From the NCBI RefSeq assembly GCF_015350795.1, contig NZ_JADKSH010000002.1, positions 62,001 through 126,000 of the forward strand: a DNA stretch of 64,000 nt. The letters are read 5' to 3'. Both the position numbers and the translations under genes were made by a program. Positions 21,216 through 29,417 of the stretch are shown piece after piece. The stretch comes from Microbacterium sp. VKM Ac-2870. Its GTDB lineage: Bacteria; Actinomycetota; Actinomycetes; Actinomycetales; Microbacteriaceae. The notes beneath the pieces are model-generated. The model was not told where the DNA came from. It did not search any database and saw nothing but the letters and a program-made list of their open reading frames with translations. Numbering within the stretch: the first letter of the stretch is position 1; each line of letters opens with the position of its first letter.

Positions 21216-21884
21216 ATGGCCGTTCGCACCCCCGACCCCGATCCGAACGAACGCGACGACGATGGGGCCTCCCGTGATCCGCTGCGTGGATTCGGCGCGG
21301 CATCCCGTCGGCCCGGCCACCCGCTGGGCGATGGATCCTTCGGTTCGCCCGCGCCGGGAAACGCCGGCAACCCGGGGTGGCTCACCGAGATCGAGCTCGC
21401 CGAAGCGCGTCGCCGGCTGCCGATCCTCTACGTCGAGGCCGTGCCCGTGCGCACCGATGGCGTGGGGGCGGTCACGCAGGTCGGCGTGCTCCTGCGGGCA
21501 ACCCCGATGGGGGAGATCACCCGATCGATCGTGTCGGGTCGCGTGCGCTACGGCGAGACGGTGCGCGACGCCCTCTTCCGCCACCTCGAGAACGACCTCG
21601 GCCCCATGGCCTTCCCCCAGTTGCCGCCGCAGCCGGTGCCCTTCACCGTCGCGGAGTACTTCCCCCTGCCGGGAATGAGCGCTTTCCACGACGACCGCCA
21701 GCACGCCGTCTCTCTCGCCTTCGTGATTCCGGTCAGTGGCACCTGCGAACCGCGTCAGGACGCCCTGGAGGTCACCTGGATGAGCCCCGAAGAAGCCTCG
21801 TCCGATGCGCTGGCCGAAGAGATGGAGGGCGGGCGCTCGACGCTCATCCGCCTCGCGTTGGCCAGCGTCGGCGCACTGCGCTGA
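21216..21884 (+). CDS. Nudix-fold protein with degenerate Nudix box (DUF4916-like)
   Basis: 222 residues. The first 55 are Pro/Gly/Asp-rich and probably disordered. The rest has the Nudix pattern: G-x5-E-x7-R is kept (GRVRYGETVRDALFRHLEND), but the catalytic REUxEE block reads RHLEND, so two of the usual glutamates are replaced by His and Asn and one by Asp. This matches the actinobacterial DUF4916 group of Nudix-like proteins. Hydrolase activity may be lost or altered; a binding role is possible. The AlbA_2 membrane protein follows after 39 bases and may be co-transcribed. Confidence 0.75.
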   Translation: MAVRTPDPDPNERDDDGASRDPLRGFGAASRRPGHPLGDGSFGSPAPGNAGNPGWLTEIELAEARRRLPILYVEAVPVRTDGVGAVTQVGVLLRATPMGEITRSIVSGRVRYGETVRDALFRHLENDLGPMAFPQLPPQPVPFTVAEYFPLPGMSAFHDDRQHAVSLAFVIPVSGTCEPRQDALEVTWMSPEEASSDALAEEMEGGRSTLIRLALASVGALR

Positions 21885-21923
21885 GCACCGCCCGCTAGCT
21901 CCTCCCACCTCTCGGAGACCACC

Positions 21924-22736
21924 GTGCCCCGTAGCGAGATGCTCGTCGAATTCGCCGGGGCCCTGCCGCTCGCGGTGCTGCTGTCGTTCGTGATCGCCTG
22001 GGTGCTGCGCCGCATCTTCGGCGCACGCCTGTCGTTGCCGTTGTCGGTCATGACGATCGTCTCCATCCTGGGTCTGAGTGTCGGGCTCTTCGTCGCGGGC
22101 TGGTTCTTCTACGGTCTTCGCCTGTGGATGCCGACATCGCTGCTCGTCACCGCGGGAACGAGCCTGGGGTTGTCGTTCGTCGTGGCGGCCGGCGCGGCCC
22201 TCGTCCGTCGCGACGGGGGCGTCGATGTTGCCGCTCTCCTTGCGAAGGGGGAGGGCGAGCGGATCGAGTTCAAGGAGACGGCGCGCTGGAACGTCCGCGA
22301 CGACAAGAAGGACGCCCGCATGGAGCAGGTCGTCGCCAAGACCGTCGCTGCTTTCCTCAACAGTTCCGGCGGCACCCTGCTGATCGGCGTCGACGACGAC
22401 GGGCAGGTGCACGGCCTCGACCGGGACTACGCGACGCTGCGCACCCCCGACGCCGACCGTTTCGAGCTGTGGCTGCGCGACATGCTCGCGGCGAGCATCG
22501 GCAAGAATGCCGCGGCCTTGCCGCGCATCCGTTTCGCAGACGTGGAGGGACGGACGGTCTGTGCCGTGCGATGCCCGAGGGCATCGGAGCCCGTCTTCGT
22601 CACGCAGGGCGGCGGCACCGAACTGTGGGTGCGGGTGGGGAATTCGACGCGCGCGTTCGGTGTCGATGAGGCGGTCACCTACGTCGCGCGTCACTTCCGC
22701 CCGAACCTGGCCGAGGTCGTTCTCGGGCGTCGCTGA
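21924..22736 (+). CDS. Membrane-anchored AlbA_2 (Schlafen-like) domain protein
   Basis: 270 residues from a GTG start with GGAGA 8 bases before; an ATG five codons later is the alternative. Three transmembrane helices occupy about residues 10-28, 37-62 and 72-93. The cytoplasmic part has the AlbA_2/divergent AAA_4 signature: ERIEFKETARWN at about 111-122 and AFLNSSGGTLLIGVDDDGQV at about 143-162. AlbA_2 domains occur in DNA-binding proteins, in defence proteins and in Schlafen nucleases; membrane-fused versions have no established function. The key E-x-K-E and the GG-x-L-x-I-G-V motif are intact. Confidence 0.8.
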   Translation: MPRSEMLVEFAGALPLAVLLSFVIAWVLRRIFGARLSLPLSVMTIVSILGLSVGLFVAGWFFYGLRLWMPTSLLVTAGTSLGLSFVVAAGAALVRRDGGVDVAALLAKGEGERIEFKETARWNVRDDKKDARMEQVVAKTVAAFLNSSGGTLLIGVDDDGQVHGLDRDYATLRTPDADRFELWLRDMLAASIGKNAAALPRIRFADVEGRTVCAVRCPRASEPVFVTQGGGTELWVRVGNSTRAFGVDEAVTYVARHFRPNLAEVVLGRR

Positions 22737-22767
22737 CATTCGTCATCCGGCTGATCGATTGCTCCGA

Positions 22768-22773
22768 TAGCAT
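22768..22773 (+). promoter_or_regulatory. Possible -10 TAGCAT for the DivIVA-like gene
   Basis: TAGCAT lies 77 bases before the ATG at 22851, leaving a leader with a small palindrome GTGCCGGCAC (22779-22788) and CCGGAG as ribosome site. No good -35 is visible. Confidence 0.35.
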
Positions 22774-22850
22774 TCGCGTGCCGGCACGCCCGAGTCGGTG
22801 TCGAGTCGTCGTACCCCCACGGGGTGGGACGCATTTTCCGGAGCTTCGTC

Positions 22851-24131
22851 ATGACCGATCGCAACGAGTCCGCACCCTCCTCCCTCGACGACCTCATCGC
22901 CGGGTCGCGGGAGTCGCACCCCGACGGCGACTCCGCCGCGTTCGCCACGGTGTTCCGCGGCTACGACCGCGCCGCGGTCGATGCGGCGATCGACGCACTG
23001 CGGGCAGAAGGCGACGCGCAGCGAGCGCGGATCGAGTCCCTCGCCCGCGACGAGCAGAACGCTCGCGGCGAGGCGCAGTCGCATGCCGAGACGATCGCGC
23101 TGCTCGAAGCGAAGGCCGCCGAACTCGAGGCCGGGCTCGCGCTGCAGTCCGCCCGCGCCGACAACGCCGAAGACAAGGTGCAGACCCTCACCGCCGATTT
23201 CATCAGCTCGACCGAGGAGTCCTCGCGCGAGCGGGAGCGGTTCGAGGACGTGCTGAGGGTCGCCGAAGACCAGGCATCCGTCATCATCAAGAACGCCAGC
23301 GCGCAGGCCGAGCGGTTGCTCCAGGCCGCCCGTGAGGAGATCGCCGCCCAGCGCGCAAGCGCCCAGGCCGACATCGAGACCCTGCGCTCGCAGGCGTCGA
23401 CGGATGCCGCGCAGGCCCGACTCACGATCGACACCGAGCTGACCGCGCACACCGCCCAGTTGGAGCGGGAAGGCGCCCACGCAGCCGAGAAGGTGACGCA
23501 GGCCGAGCAGGAGGCGGCCGCGATCCGCACCGAGGCCGAGAAGGGCGCGGCGGCGTTGCGTTCGCTCGTGGCGCGCGAGACCGAGCAGGCCCGTGCCGAG
23601 GCCGAAGAGGCTGTGCGCGAGCACCGGATGCGAGCGCTCGAGTTCGAGGAGGCGCTCAGCCGCCGTCAGGACGATGCCCAGCAGGAGTTCCTCATGCTGC
23701 ACAACCAGGCCGTCGCCCACGCCGAGCGCATCACGCAGGACGCGAACGAGCAGGTTGCCGCCTCGCTCGAGCACGCCCAACGCATCACCGCCAAGGCAGA
23801 CGACTTCGACAAGCTGATGCGTGCCCAGGCGCAGCAGCACGAAGCAGATGCCCGTCTGCGCTCGCGCGAGATCCTCGACCGCGCCAGCGTCAAGGCGCAG
23901 AAGATCCTCGACGCCGTCACCGGGCACTCCCAAGGAGTGCTGCGCGATGCGGAAGACCGCGCTCGCGCCCTGCGGTGGCAGCAGCAGCAGTTGACGAGCT
24001 TCATGTCGGAGGTCAAAGAGCTGATGCGCACCGAGGCCACGACCGCCGCTGCTCCCGCAGCAGAGGCGGTCGCCGACGCCGGGGCGGGCGACGCCGGGGC
24101 CGACGACGGTACGACCGCGCAGGGCGACTGA
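22851..24131 (+). CDS. DivIVA-like long coiled-coil protein
   Basis: 426 residues from ATG 22851. Residues about 30-55 (AFATVFRGYDRAAVDAAIDAL) match the DivIVA N-terminal element, F-RGYD-xx-VD. Almost all of the rest is alpha-helical coiled coil, very rich in Ala, Glu, Gln and Arg, ending in an Ala/Asp-rich tail. It is about twice the length of a typical DivIVA/Wag31 and closer to actinobacterial polarity or filament proteins such as FilP and Scy. It probably acts in cell shape or pole organisation, but no partner is encoded nearby. A longer start (22824) is possible but lacks a ribosome site. Confidence 0.75.
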   Translation: MTDRNESAPSSLDDLIAGSRESHPDGDSAAFATVFRGYDRAAVDAAIDALRAEGDAQRARIESLARDEQNARGEAQSHAETIALLEAKAAELEAGLALQSARADNAEDKVQTLTADFISSTEESSRERERFEDVLRVAEDQASVIIKNASAQAERLLQAAREEIAAQRASAQADIETLRSQASTDAAQARLTIDTELTAHTAQLEREGAHAAEKVTQAEQEAAAIRTEAEKGAAALRSLVARETEQARAEAEEAVREHRMRALEFEEALSRRQDDAQQEFLMLHNQAVAHAERITQDANEQVAASLEHAQRITAKADDFDKLMRAQAQQHEADARLRSREILDRASVKAQKILDAVTGHSQGVLRDAEDRARALRWQQQQLTSFMSEVKELMRTEATTAAAPAAEAVADAGAGDAGADDGTTAQGD

Positions 24132-24162
24132 CGACGCTTCCTGCGCTGTCGTCGACCGGTCT

Positions 24163-24168
24163 TAGGCT
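24163..24168 (+). promoter_or_regulatory. -10-like hexamer TAGGCT before the M3 peptidase gene
   Basis: TAGGCT ends 6 bases before the ATG at 24175; no ribosome site intervenes. Confidence 0.5.
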
Positions 24169-24174
24169 CGGGTC

Positions 24175-26112
24175 ATGACCTCGATCGAGCCTCTCGCGTT
24201 CCCGACCGATCCCGACGACTGGACGGCTTTCGCCTCCGCCCGGCCCGCCGACGCCGTGGCGCTCGTGGCCGAGATCGATGCGCGGCTGGTCGGCGAGGGC
24301 GACGGTGCGGATGCCGCGGCGCGACTCGAGCTGTGGAACGACGCCGACCTGGCGCTGCGACAGGCGACGAACGAGGCCTATCTGCTGAGCGAAGCCCACC
24401 CGGATGCCGCGGTGCGCGACATCGCCGAGGGACAGGTCCAGACCCTGGAGGCCTTGTCCGCGTCGCGCCTGCTCGATGAGGGGCTCTTCGCCGTCTTCGA
24501 CGGCCTCGACGACGGTGCCCTCGACGCCGACCAGCGGCGTCTGCTCGACCAGGTGCGCCGCGACTTCCGCCGCGGCGGCGTCGCTCTGCCCGCGGCCGAC
24601 CGCGCGCGCGTGCGCGTGCTCACCGACCGTGACACCGAGCTGAGCCTGGAGTTCTCGCGCAACATCCGGGACGGGCGTCGTGAGATTCGCGTGGCACCCG
24701 AAGCGCTCGCCGGGCTGCCGCAGGACTTCATCGACTCCCATCCCGTGCAAGACGACGGCCTCGTCGTCCTCACCACCGAGTACACCGACCTCATGCCGGT
24801 GCGGGAATACGCCACCGACCGCGCAACGCGCACGGCGCTGCTGTCGGCCTACAACGACCTCGCGTGGCCGGAGAACGACCATGTGCTGGCCGAGCTGCTC
24901 GCCGTGCGCAACGAACGGGCCCAGCTGCTGGGCTACGGCGATTGGGCGGATTTCGAGACCGAGACGCGGATGATCGGTCACGATCAGCCCGGTGGGGGCA
25001 GCGCCGCCGTCGCGGCGTTCCTGGCCCGGCTCGACGACGCCTCCGCGCACGCGGCGGCCGCGGAATACCCGGTGCTGCTGGAGAGGCTGCGGCACGACGA
25101 TCCCGCGGCATCCGAGGTCACCATCGCCGACTTCTTCTACCTGCTCAGCACGCTGCGGCGCGAGCTCCACGACGTCGACGCGCAGCGGGTGCGGTCGTAC
25201 TTCTCGTTCGACCGCGTGCTCCCTGGCGTGCTCGACACGACCGCGCGGCTCCTCGATGTCGACTATGTACCGGTTCAGGTCGCCACCTGGCACGGCGACG
25301 TGCGCTCCTACGACGTCGTCCGGGATGGCGAGAGGCTCGGCCGCATCCACCTCGATCTGCACCCGCGCGACGGCAAGTACAACCACGCCGCCTGCTTCCC
25401 ACTGGCGCCGGGGGTGACCGGACGCGTGCTCCCCGAAGCCGTGCTGCTGTGCAACTTCGCCCGGGGGCTCATGACCCACGACGAGGTGGTCACCTTCTTC
25501 CACGAGTTCGGTCACCTCGTGCACGACATCCTGGGCGGCGCCCAGCGCTTCGTCCGCTTCTCCGGAGTCGCCACCGAATGGGACTTCGTCGAGGCGCCCA
25601 GCCAGCTGCTCGAGGAGTGGGCGTGGGACGCCGATGTCCTGGCATCGTTCACCGCAGGCCCCGACGGTGAGCCGATACCGGCCGACCTCGTCGCGAAGAT
25701 GCGCGTGGCCGACGGCTTCGGGCGCGCGCTGGAGGTTCGTCGTCAGCTCGGTCACGCGAACGTGTCGTACCACCTGCATGTCGACCGCCCGGCCGACCTG
25801 CAGGCAGCCACCGAGCACTGGTACGCCGCCACGAGCCCCGTCCAGCCGCTCGTCGGCCGCCACTCGTATGCCGGTTTCGGTCACCTGACCGGCTACGGGG
25901 CCTGCTACTACACGTACCAGTGGAGCCTGGTGATCGCGCGCGATCTGCTGTCGGGGTTCGACGGAAACCTCATGGATGCCGAGGCGGCGACCCGCTATCG
26001 CCGCGAGATTCTCGAGCCGGGCGGGCGCCGCGACGCGAGCGACCTGGTCGAGGCGTTCCTCGGCCGCCCGTATCGCTTCGATGCCTACCGGGAGTGGCTC
26101 GCGGGAGCGTGA
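24175..26112 (+). CDS. M3 family oligopeptidase (thimet-type zinc metallopeptidase)
   Basis: 645 residues. The zinc motif HEFGH is at 443-447 and the third ligand Glu lies in the following helix (EWDFVEAPSQLLEEW). Upstream LHPRDGKYNHAACFPL and downstream HSYAGFGHLTGYGACYYTYQWS, with substrate-binding His and Tyr residues, are typical of the oligopeptidase A/Dcp group. Length and lack of a signal peptide fit a cytoplasmic enzyme that degrades oligopeptides to smaller peptides. Monocistronic and convergent with the next gene. Confidence 0.95.
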   Translation: MTSIEPLAFPTDPDDWTAFASARPADAVALVAEIDARLVGEGDGADAAARLELWNDADLALRQATNEAYLLSEAHPDAAVRDIAEGQVQTLEALSASRLLDEGLFAVFDGLDDGALDADQRRLLDQVRRDFRRGGVALPAADRARVRVLTDRDTELSLEFSRNIRDGRREIRVAPEALAGLPQDFIDSHPVQDDGLVVLTTEYTDLMPVREYATDRATRTALLSAYNDLAWPENDHVLAELLAVRNERAQLLGYGDWADFETETRMIGHDQPGGGSAAVAAFLARLDDASAHAAAAEYPVLLERLRHDDPAASEVTIADFFYLLSTLRRELHDVDAQRVRSYFSFDRVLPGVLDTTARLLDVDYVPVQVATWHGDVRSYDVVRDGERLGRIHLDLHPRDGKYNHAACFPLAPGVTGRVLPEAVLLCNFARGLMTHDEVVTFFHEFGHLVHDILGGAQRFVRFSGVATEWDFVEAPSQLLEEWAWDADVLASFTAGPDGEPIPADLVAKMRVADGFGRALEVRRQLGHANVSYHLHVDRPADLQAATEHWYAATSPVQPLVGRHSYAGFGHLTGYGACYYTYQWSLVIARDLLSGFDGNLMDAEAATRYRREILEPGGRRDASDLVEAFLGRPYRFDAYREWLAGA

Positions 26113-26139
26113 GCCGCGCCGCGGGGTGATGCGCCGGGC

Positions 26140-27201
26140 TCAGGTGAGGCGGGCCAGCTCGGCGACGAACGCATCGACGTCGTCCTCGGCGGTGTCGAAG
26201 GAGCACATCCAGCGGACTTCGTTCTTCGCCGCGTCCCAATCGTAGAAGCGGAAGCTCCCACGCAAGGCATCGGCGACGCCCTCGGGCAGCACCGCGAAGA
26301 CCCCGTTCGCCTGCGTCGGCTGGCTGAAGGCGACGCCGGTGATCGAGCCGTCCGCGATGCCCGCCTCGACGCCGGCGCGCAGGCGCTGCGCCATCGAATT
26401 GGCGTGCTGGGCGTTGCGCAGGTACAGGTCGCCCTCCAGCAGGGCGATCAGCTGCGCCGAGATGAAGCGCATCTTCGAAGCCAGCTGCATGTTGAGCTTC
26501 CGCAGGAACAGCAGACCCTCCGCGGCATCCGGGTTCAGTACGACCACGGCCTCGCCGCCGAGCGCGCCGTTCTTCGTGCCGCCGAAGCTGAGCACATCGA
26601 CCCCGACGTCGGTCGTGAAGGCGCGCAGCGGCAGATCGAGGGCCGCCGCCGCGTTCGAGATGCGGGCGCCGTCGAGGTGCAGGCGCATGCCCCGCGCATG
26701 AGCATGGTCGGCGAGTGCCGCGATCTCGTCGGGCGTGTAGAGCGTGCCGAGCTCGGATGACTGGGTGATCGACACCACGAGCGGCTGCGCGCGGTGCTCG
26801 TCGCCCCAGCCCCAGGCCTCGCGGTCGACCAGCTCGGCAGTGAGCTTGCCGTCGTCGGTGGGGACGTTGAGGATCTTGATTCCCGCGACCCGCTCGGGGG
26901 CGCCACCCTCGTCGACATTGATGTGGGCGGTGGATGCCGCGATCACCGCGCCCCACCGCGGCAGCATCGACTGCAGGCCCACGACGTTTGCCCCCGTGCC
27001 GTTGAACACGGGGAACGCCTCGACACCGTCGCCGAAGTGACGGCGGAACACCTCCTGCAGCCGGGCCGTGTAGACATCTTCGCCATAGGCGATCTGGTGC
27101 CCGTGGTTGGCGGCGGCGATGGCCTCGAGAACCTCGGGGTGGACGCCGGAGTAGTTGTCGCTGGCGAAGCCGCGGACGGTCGTGTCATGCAGGGTGGTCA
27201 C
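26140..27201 (-). CDS. ltaE: Threonine aldolase / beta-eliminating lyase family PLP enzyme
   Basis: 353 residues from a GTG at 27201 behind the SDR gene. The fold-type I PLP pattern is complete: FNGTGANVVGLQSML, LHLDGARISNAA with the Asp that binds the pyridine nitrogen, and SFGGTKNGALGGEA with Lys210 as Schiff-base lysine. Low-specificity threonine aldolases split L-threonine or related beta-hydroxy amino acids to glycine and an aldehyde. It is the last gene of a three-gene operon (DUF6421, SDR, this gene), 11 bases after the SDR stop. The SDR could act on the aldehyde or the beta-hydroxy substrate; this is inference. Confidence 0.9.
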   Translation of the reverse strand: MTTLHDTTVRGFASDNYSGVHPEVLEAIAAANHGHQIAYGEDVYTARLQEVFRRHFGDGVEAFPVFNGTGANVVGLQSMLPRWGAVIAASTAHINVDEGGAPERVAGIKILNVPTDDGKLTAELVDREAWGWGDEHRAQPLVVSITQSSELGTLYTPDEIAALADHAHARGMRLHLDGARISNAAAALDLPLRAFTTDVGVDVLSFGGTKNGALGGEAVVVLNPDAAEGLLFLRKLNMQLASKMRFISAQLIALLEGDLYLRNAQHANSMAQRLRAGVEAGIADGSITGVAFSQPTQANGVFAVLPEGVADALRGSFRFYDWDAAKNEVRWMCSFDTAEDDVDAFVAELARLT

Positions 27202-27212
27202 GGGTATCCAAT

Positions 27213-27887
27213 CTAGTTCGACGCACCGAGGCCGACGATCGTGTCGTTGGCGACGCACGCCTCGGCATCCCAGAGCCCGACGAACGCGCGTGCCAGCTCC
27301 TCCTCGAGGCCCTCGAGTGCGCGCACCCGGAAGATGACGGATGCCGCCGTCTGCGCGACGCCGCGATCTCGCGCGTCCTTCGCGAACCCCTGGGCCATCG
27401 CCCGCGCCCAGGCCTCCTCTGCGGCCTTGACGGCGGCGTAGTTCGCCCCGCCCGCCAGGGGCCGCGCGACTGCCGTGGATGACACGATCGCCGTGCGCGC
27501 CGCGGGGGAGGACGTCAGCTCGTGCCACAGCGCACGGGTGATGTGGCGCAGCGCGGCGAGTCCGACCTCGAGTGCCCGGTAGTCCTCGTCCGACTGCCCA
27601 GGGAGCCCACCGCCGCCCCGCCATCCGCCCACCAGGTGCAGCAGCCCGTCGACGCGCGTCCGGCCCGCCGTGAGCGTCGCCGCGAACGCGGAGACCTCCC
27701 CGGCGTCGGCGAGGTCGCACACGGCGGTGCGCGCGCCGAGCTCGCGCAGGGGAGCGAGCGCGTCGTCGCGGCGCCCGAGCGCGATCACGGTAGCCCCGGC
27801 ATCCACGAGCGCACGCGCCGCAGCGTGGCCGCTCGCGCTCGTGGCGCCGGCGATCACGACGGTGCGCCCGCGCACACCGTCACCCAT
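27213..27887 (-). CDS. SDR family NAD(P)-dependent oxidoreductase
   Basis: 224 residues. It has the nucleotide-binding motif GATSASG at 14-20 (a variant of TGxxxGxG), the acidic stop DLAD at 58-61, the catalytic Ser in VSSTAV and Tyr150-xxx-Lys154 (YAAVK). It is a classical SDR. Its start overlaps the DUF6421 stop by 8 bases, so it is translationally coupled. The substrate is unknown; the surroundings (PLP aldolase, Lrp regulator) point to an amino-acid-derived compound. Confidence 0.88.
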   Translation of the reverse strand: MGDGVRGRTVVIAGATSASGHAAARALVDAGATVIALGRRDDALAPLRELGARTAVCDLADAGEVSAFAATLTAGRTRVDGLLHLVGGWRGGGGLPGQSDEDYRALEVGLAALRHITRALWHELTSSPAARTAIVSSTAVARPLAGGANYAAVKAAEEAWARAMAQGFAKDARDRGVAQTAASVIFRVRALEGLEEELARAFVGLWDAEACVANDTIVGLGASN

Positions 27888-29346
27888 CGCGGCCCGTGAT
27901 CCCGGCGGTCGACGCGATCACGTCGCGCATCTTCTTGTCGAGGGCTTCGAAGAACATCGACAGCGGAAACTCGTCGTCGAGCACGGCATCCGTGTATCCC
28001 TTCGGAGCGCCGGCGAGCACCTCGTCGGGCAGGCCGCGCGCCCACGCCGATGCCGGGTGGGGGGCCACCACACCGCGGACGAGCTCGTAGGCCGCGAGCC
28101 AGTGCGCCACTTTCGGTCGGTCGATCGACTCCCAGTACAGCCGATCGATCGCGTCGCTCAGCGCGATGACGGCCGCGGGTACCTCGTCCCAGTCGAAGGC
28201 GAGGGCCGTGTCGGTCCAGTGCAGCACGCCGCGTTGGTGCAGCCAGGCGAACAGCAGCTGCCCGCCGAGGCCGTCGTAGTTGCGCACGCGCGAACCGGTG
28301 ATGGCGAAGCGGAAGATCCGGTCGAACAGCACCGCGTACTGCACGAGGCGCGCTCGATCGAGCATCGCTGCCTCGGTGTCGGTGAGTGTCTCGCCTTCCG
28401 CATCGCGGGCCGACAGACGTGCGGCGATGCCGACGCACTCGCGGTAGGCCGTGAGGTCGCAGCGCAACTCTTCCAGCGAGTAGAGGAAGAACGGCATTCG
28501 CTGCTTGATCATGAACGGGTCGAACGGCAGGTCGCCGCGCATGTGGCTGCGGTCGTGGATGAGGTCCCACATGACGAACGTCTGCTCCGTGAGCGACTGA
28601 TCTGCGAGCAGGCGGGAGACCCCCTCGGGCACGTCGAGCTTGGTGATCTCGGATGCCGCGGCCACCACTCGGCGGAAGCGTGCGGCCTCGCGGTCCTGGA
28701 AGATCGCGCCCCACGTGAACGAGGGGATCTCACGCATCGCGACCGTCTCCGGGAACAGCACCGCGGAGTTGGTGTCGTAGCCCGAGGTGAAGTCGAGAAG
28801 TCGCAGCGAGACGAACAGGCCGTTCGTGTAGGTCTGCTCCAGTTCGCCGATGAACTCCGGCCAGATCACCTCGCAGAGCACCGCCTCGAGGTGGCGATCG
28901 CGGGACCCGTTCTGCGTGTACATGGGAAACACCACGAGGTGGCGCAGGCCGTCGATGCGCTGTCGCTGCGGCTGGAAAGCGACCAGTGAGTCGAGGAAAT
29001 CGGGCACGTCGAAGCCGCTCGCGGTCCAGCGTCGCAGGTCGTCGACGCAGGCCGAGAGGTAGGCGTCGTCGTGGGGGAACAGGGGTGCCAGCTCCTGCAT
29101 CGTGCGGACCACGGTGTCGACGAGGCCTGCCGCGACGGGGTGGTACGCCGCGTCGGGAATGGAACCGTCTGCGACCTGGAGCGGTTGCAGCTCGGTGACG
29201 GCCTGCTTGAGCGCGAGCCATGCGGAGTGCTCCTCGACGCCCTGTGTCTTCGCTCGGTCGTCTTCGACGACCTGTGTCTTCGCTCGGTCGTCTTCGACGA
29301 CCTCGGGCTCTCCGATGACGGACTTCTCGCTTGTGAGAAGGGACAT
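27880..29346 (-). CDS. DUF6421 family protein
   Basis: 488 residues from ATG 29346, which has GGAGG 8 bases before it. A 60-base tandem repeat encodes a doubled ten-residue acidic/basic segment (VVEDDRAKTQ twice) near residues 16-35. The rest (AVLFPETVAMREIPSFTWGA, MWDLIHDRSHMRGDLPFDPF, LGGQLLFAWLHQRGVLHWTD) is soluble, rich in conserved His, Asp and Trp, and resembles the uncharacterised actinobacterial family DUF6421. The HDRSHMRGD segment is a reasonable metal-binding candidate. It leads an operon with an SDR and a threonine aldolase and is divergent from an Lrp-type regulator. No function is established. Confidence 0.82.
   Translation of the reverse strand: MSLLTSEKSVIGEPEVVEDDRAKTQVVEDDRAKTQGVEEHSAWLALKQAVTELQPLQVADGSIPDAAYHPVAAGLVDTVVRTMQELAPLFPHDDAYLSACVDDLRRWTASGFDVPDFLDSLVAFQPQRQRIDGLRHLVVFPMYTQNGSRDRHLEAVLCEVIWPEFIGELEQTYTNGLFVSLRLLDFTSGYDTNSAVLFPETVAMREIPSFTWGAIFQDREAARFRRVVAAASEITKLDVPEGVSRLLADQSLTEQTFVMWDLIHDRSHMRGDLPFDPFMIKQRMPFFLYSLEELRCDLTAYRECVGIAARLSARDAEGETLTDTEAAMLDRARLVQYAVLFDRIFRFAITGSRVRNYDGLGGQLLFAWLHQRGVLHWTDTALAFDWDEVPAAVIALSDAIDRLYWESIDRPKVAHWLAAYELVRGVVAPHPASAWARGLPDEVLAGAPKGYTDAVLDDEFPLSMFFEALDKKMRDVIASTAGITGRDG
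29241..29300. repeat. Perfect 30-base tandem duplication inside the DUF6421 gene
   Basis: Bases 29241-29270 are repeated exactly as 29271-29300. The duplication keeps the reading frame and doubles a ten-residue charged segment near the N-terminus. Perfect identity suggests a recent or slippage-prone event. Confidence 0.95.
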
Positions 29347-29371
29347 AGTGGGCACCTCCGATCGCCGTGCA

Positions 29372-29413
29372 GGAATATTTACGGCAAGAGTGGCTTGCCT
29401 CAGGTATTATTCC
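29372..29413. promoter_or_regulatory. Dyad operator between DUF6421 operon and Lrp gene
   Basis: Two nearly concentric inverted repeats: GGAATA (29372-29377) with TATTCC (29408-29413), and GGCAAG (29383-29388) with CTTGCC (29394-29399). The region is unusually A+T-rich for this DNA. TATTAT at 29405-29410, 7 bases before the Lrp start, is a likely -10 lying inside the right arm, so binding would repress the Lrp gene. Lrp/AsnC proteins commonly bind such A+T-rich dyads. Confidence 0.6.
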
Positions 29414-29417
29414 ATGC

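Noticed and set aside
26113..26139. Possible terminator between the M3 peptidase and threonine aldolase genes
   Set aside because: Only short, weak G/C pairings are possible in the 27 bases between the convergent stops.
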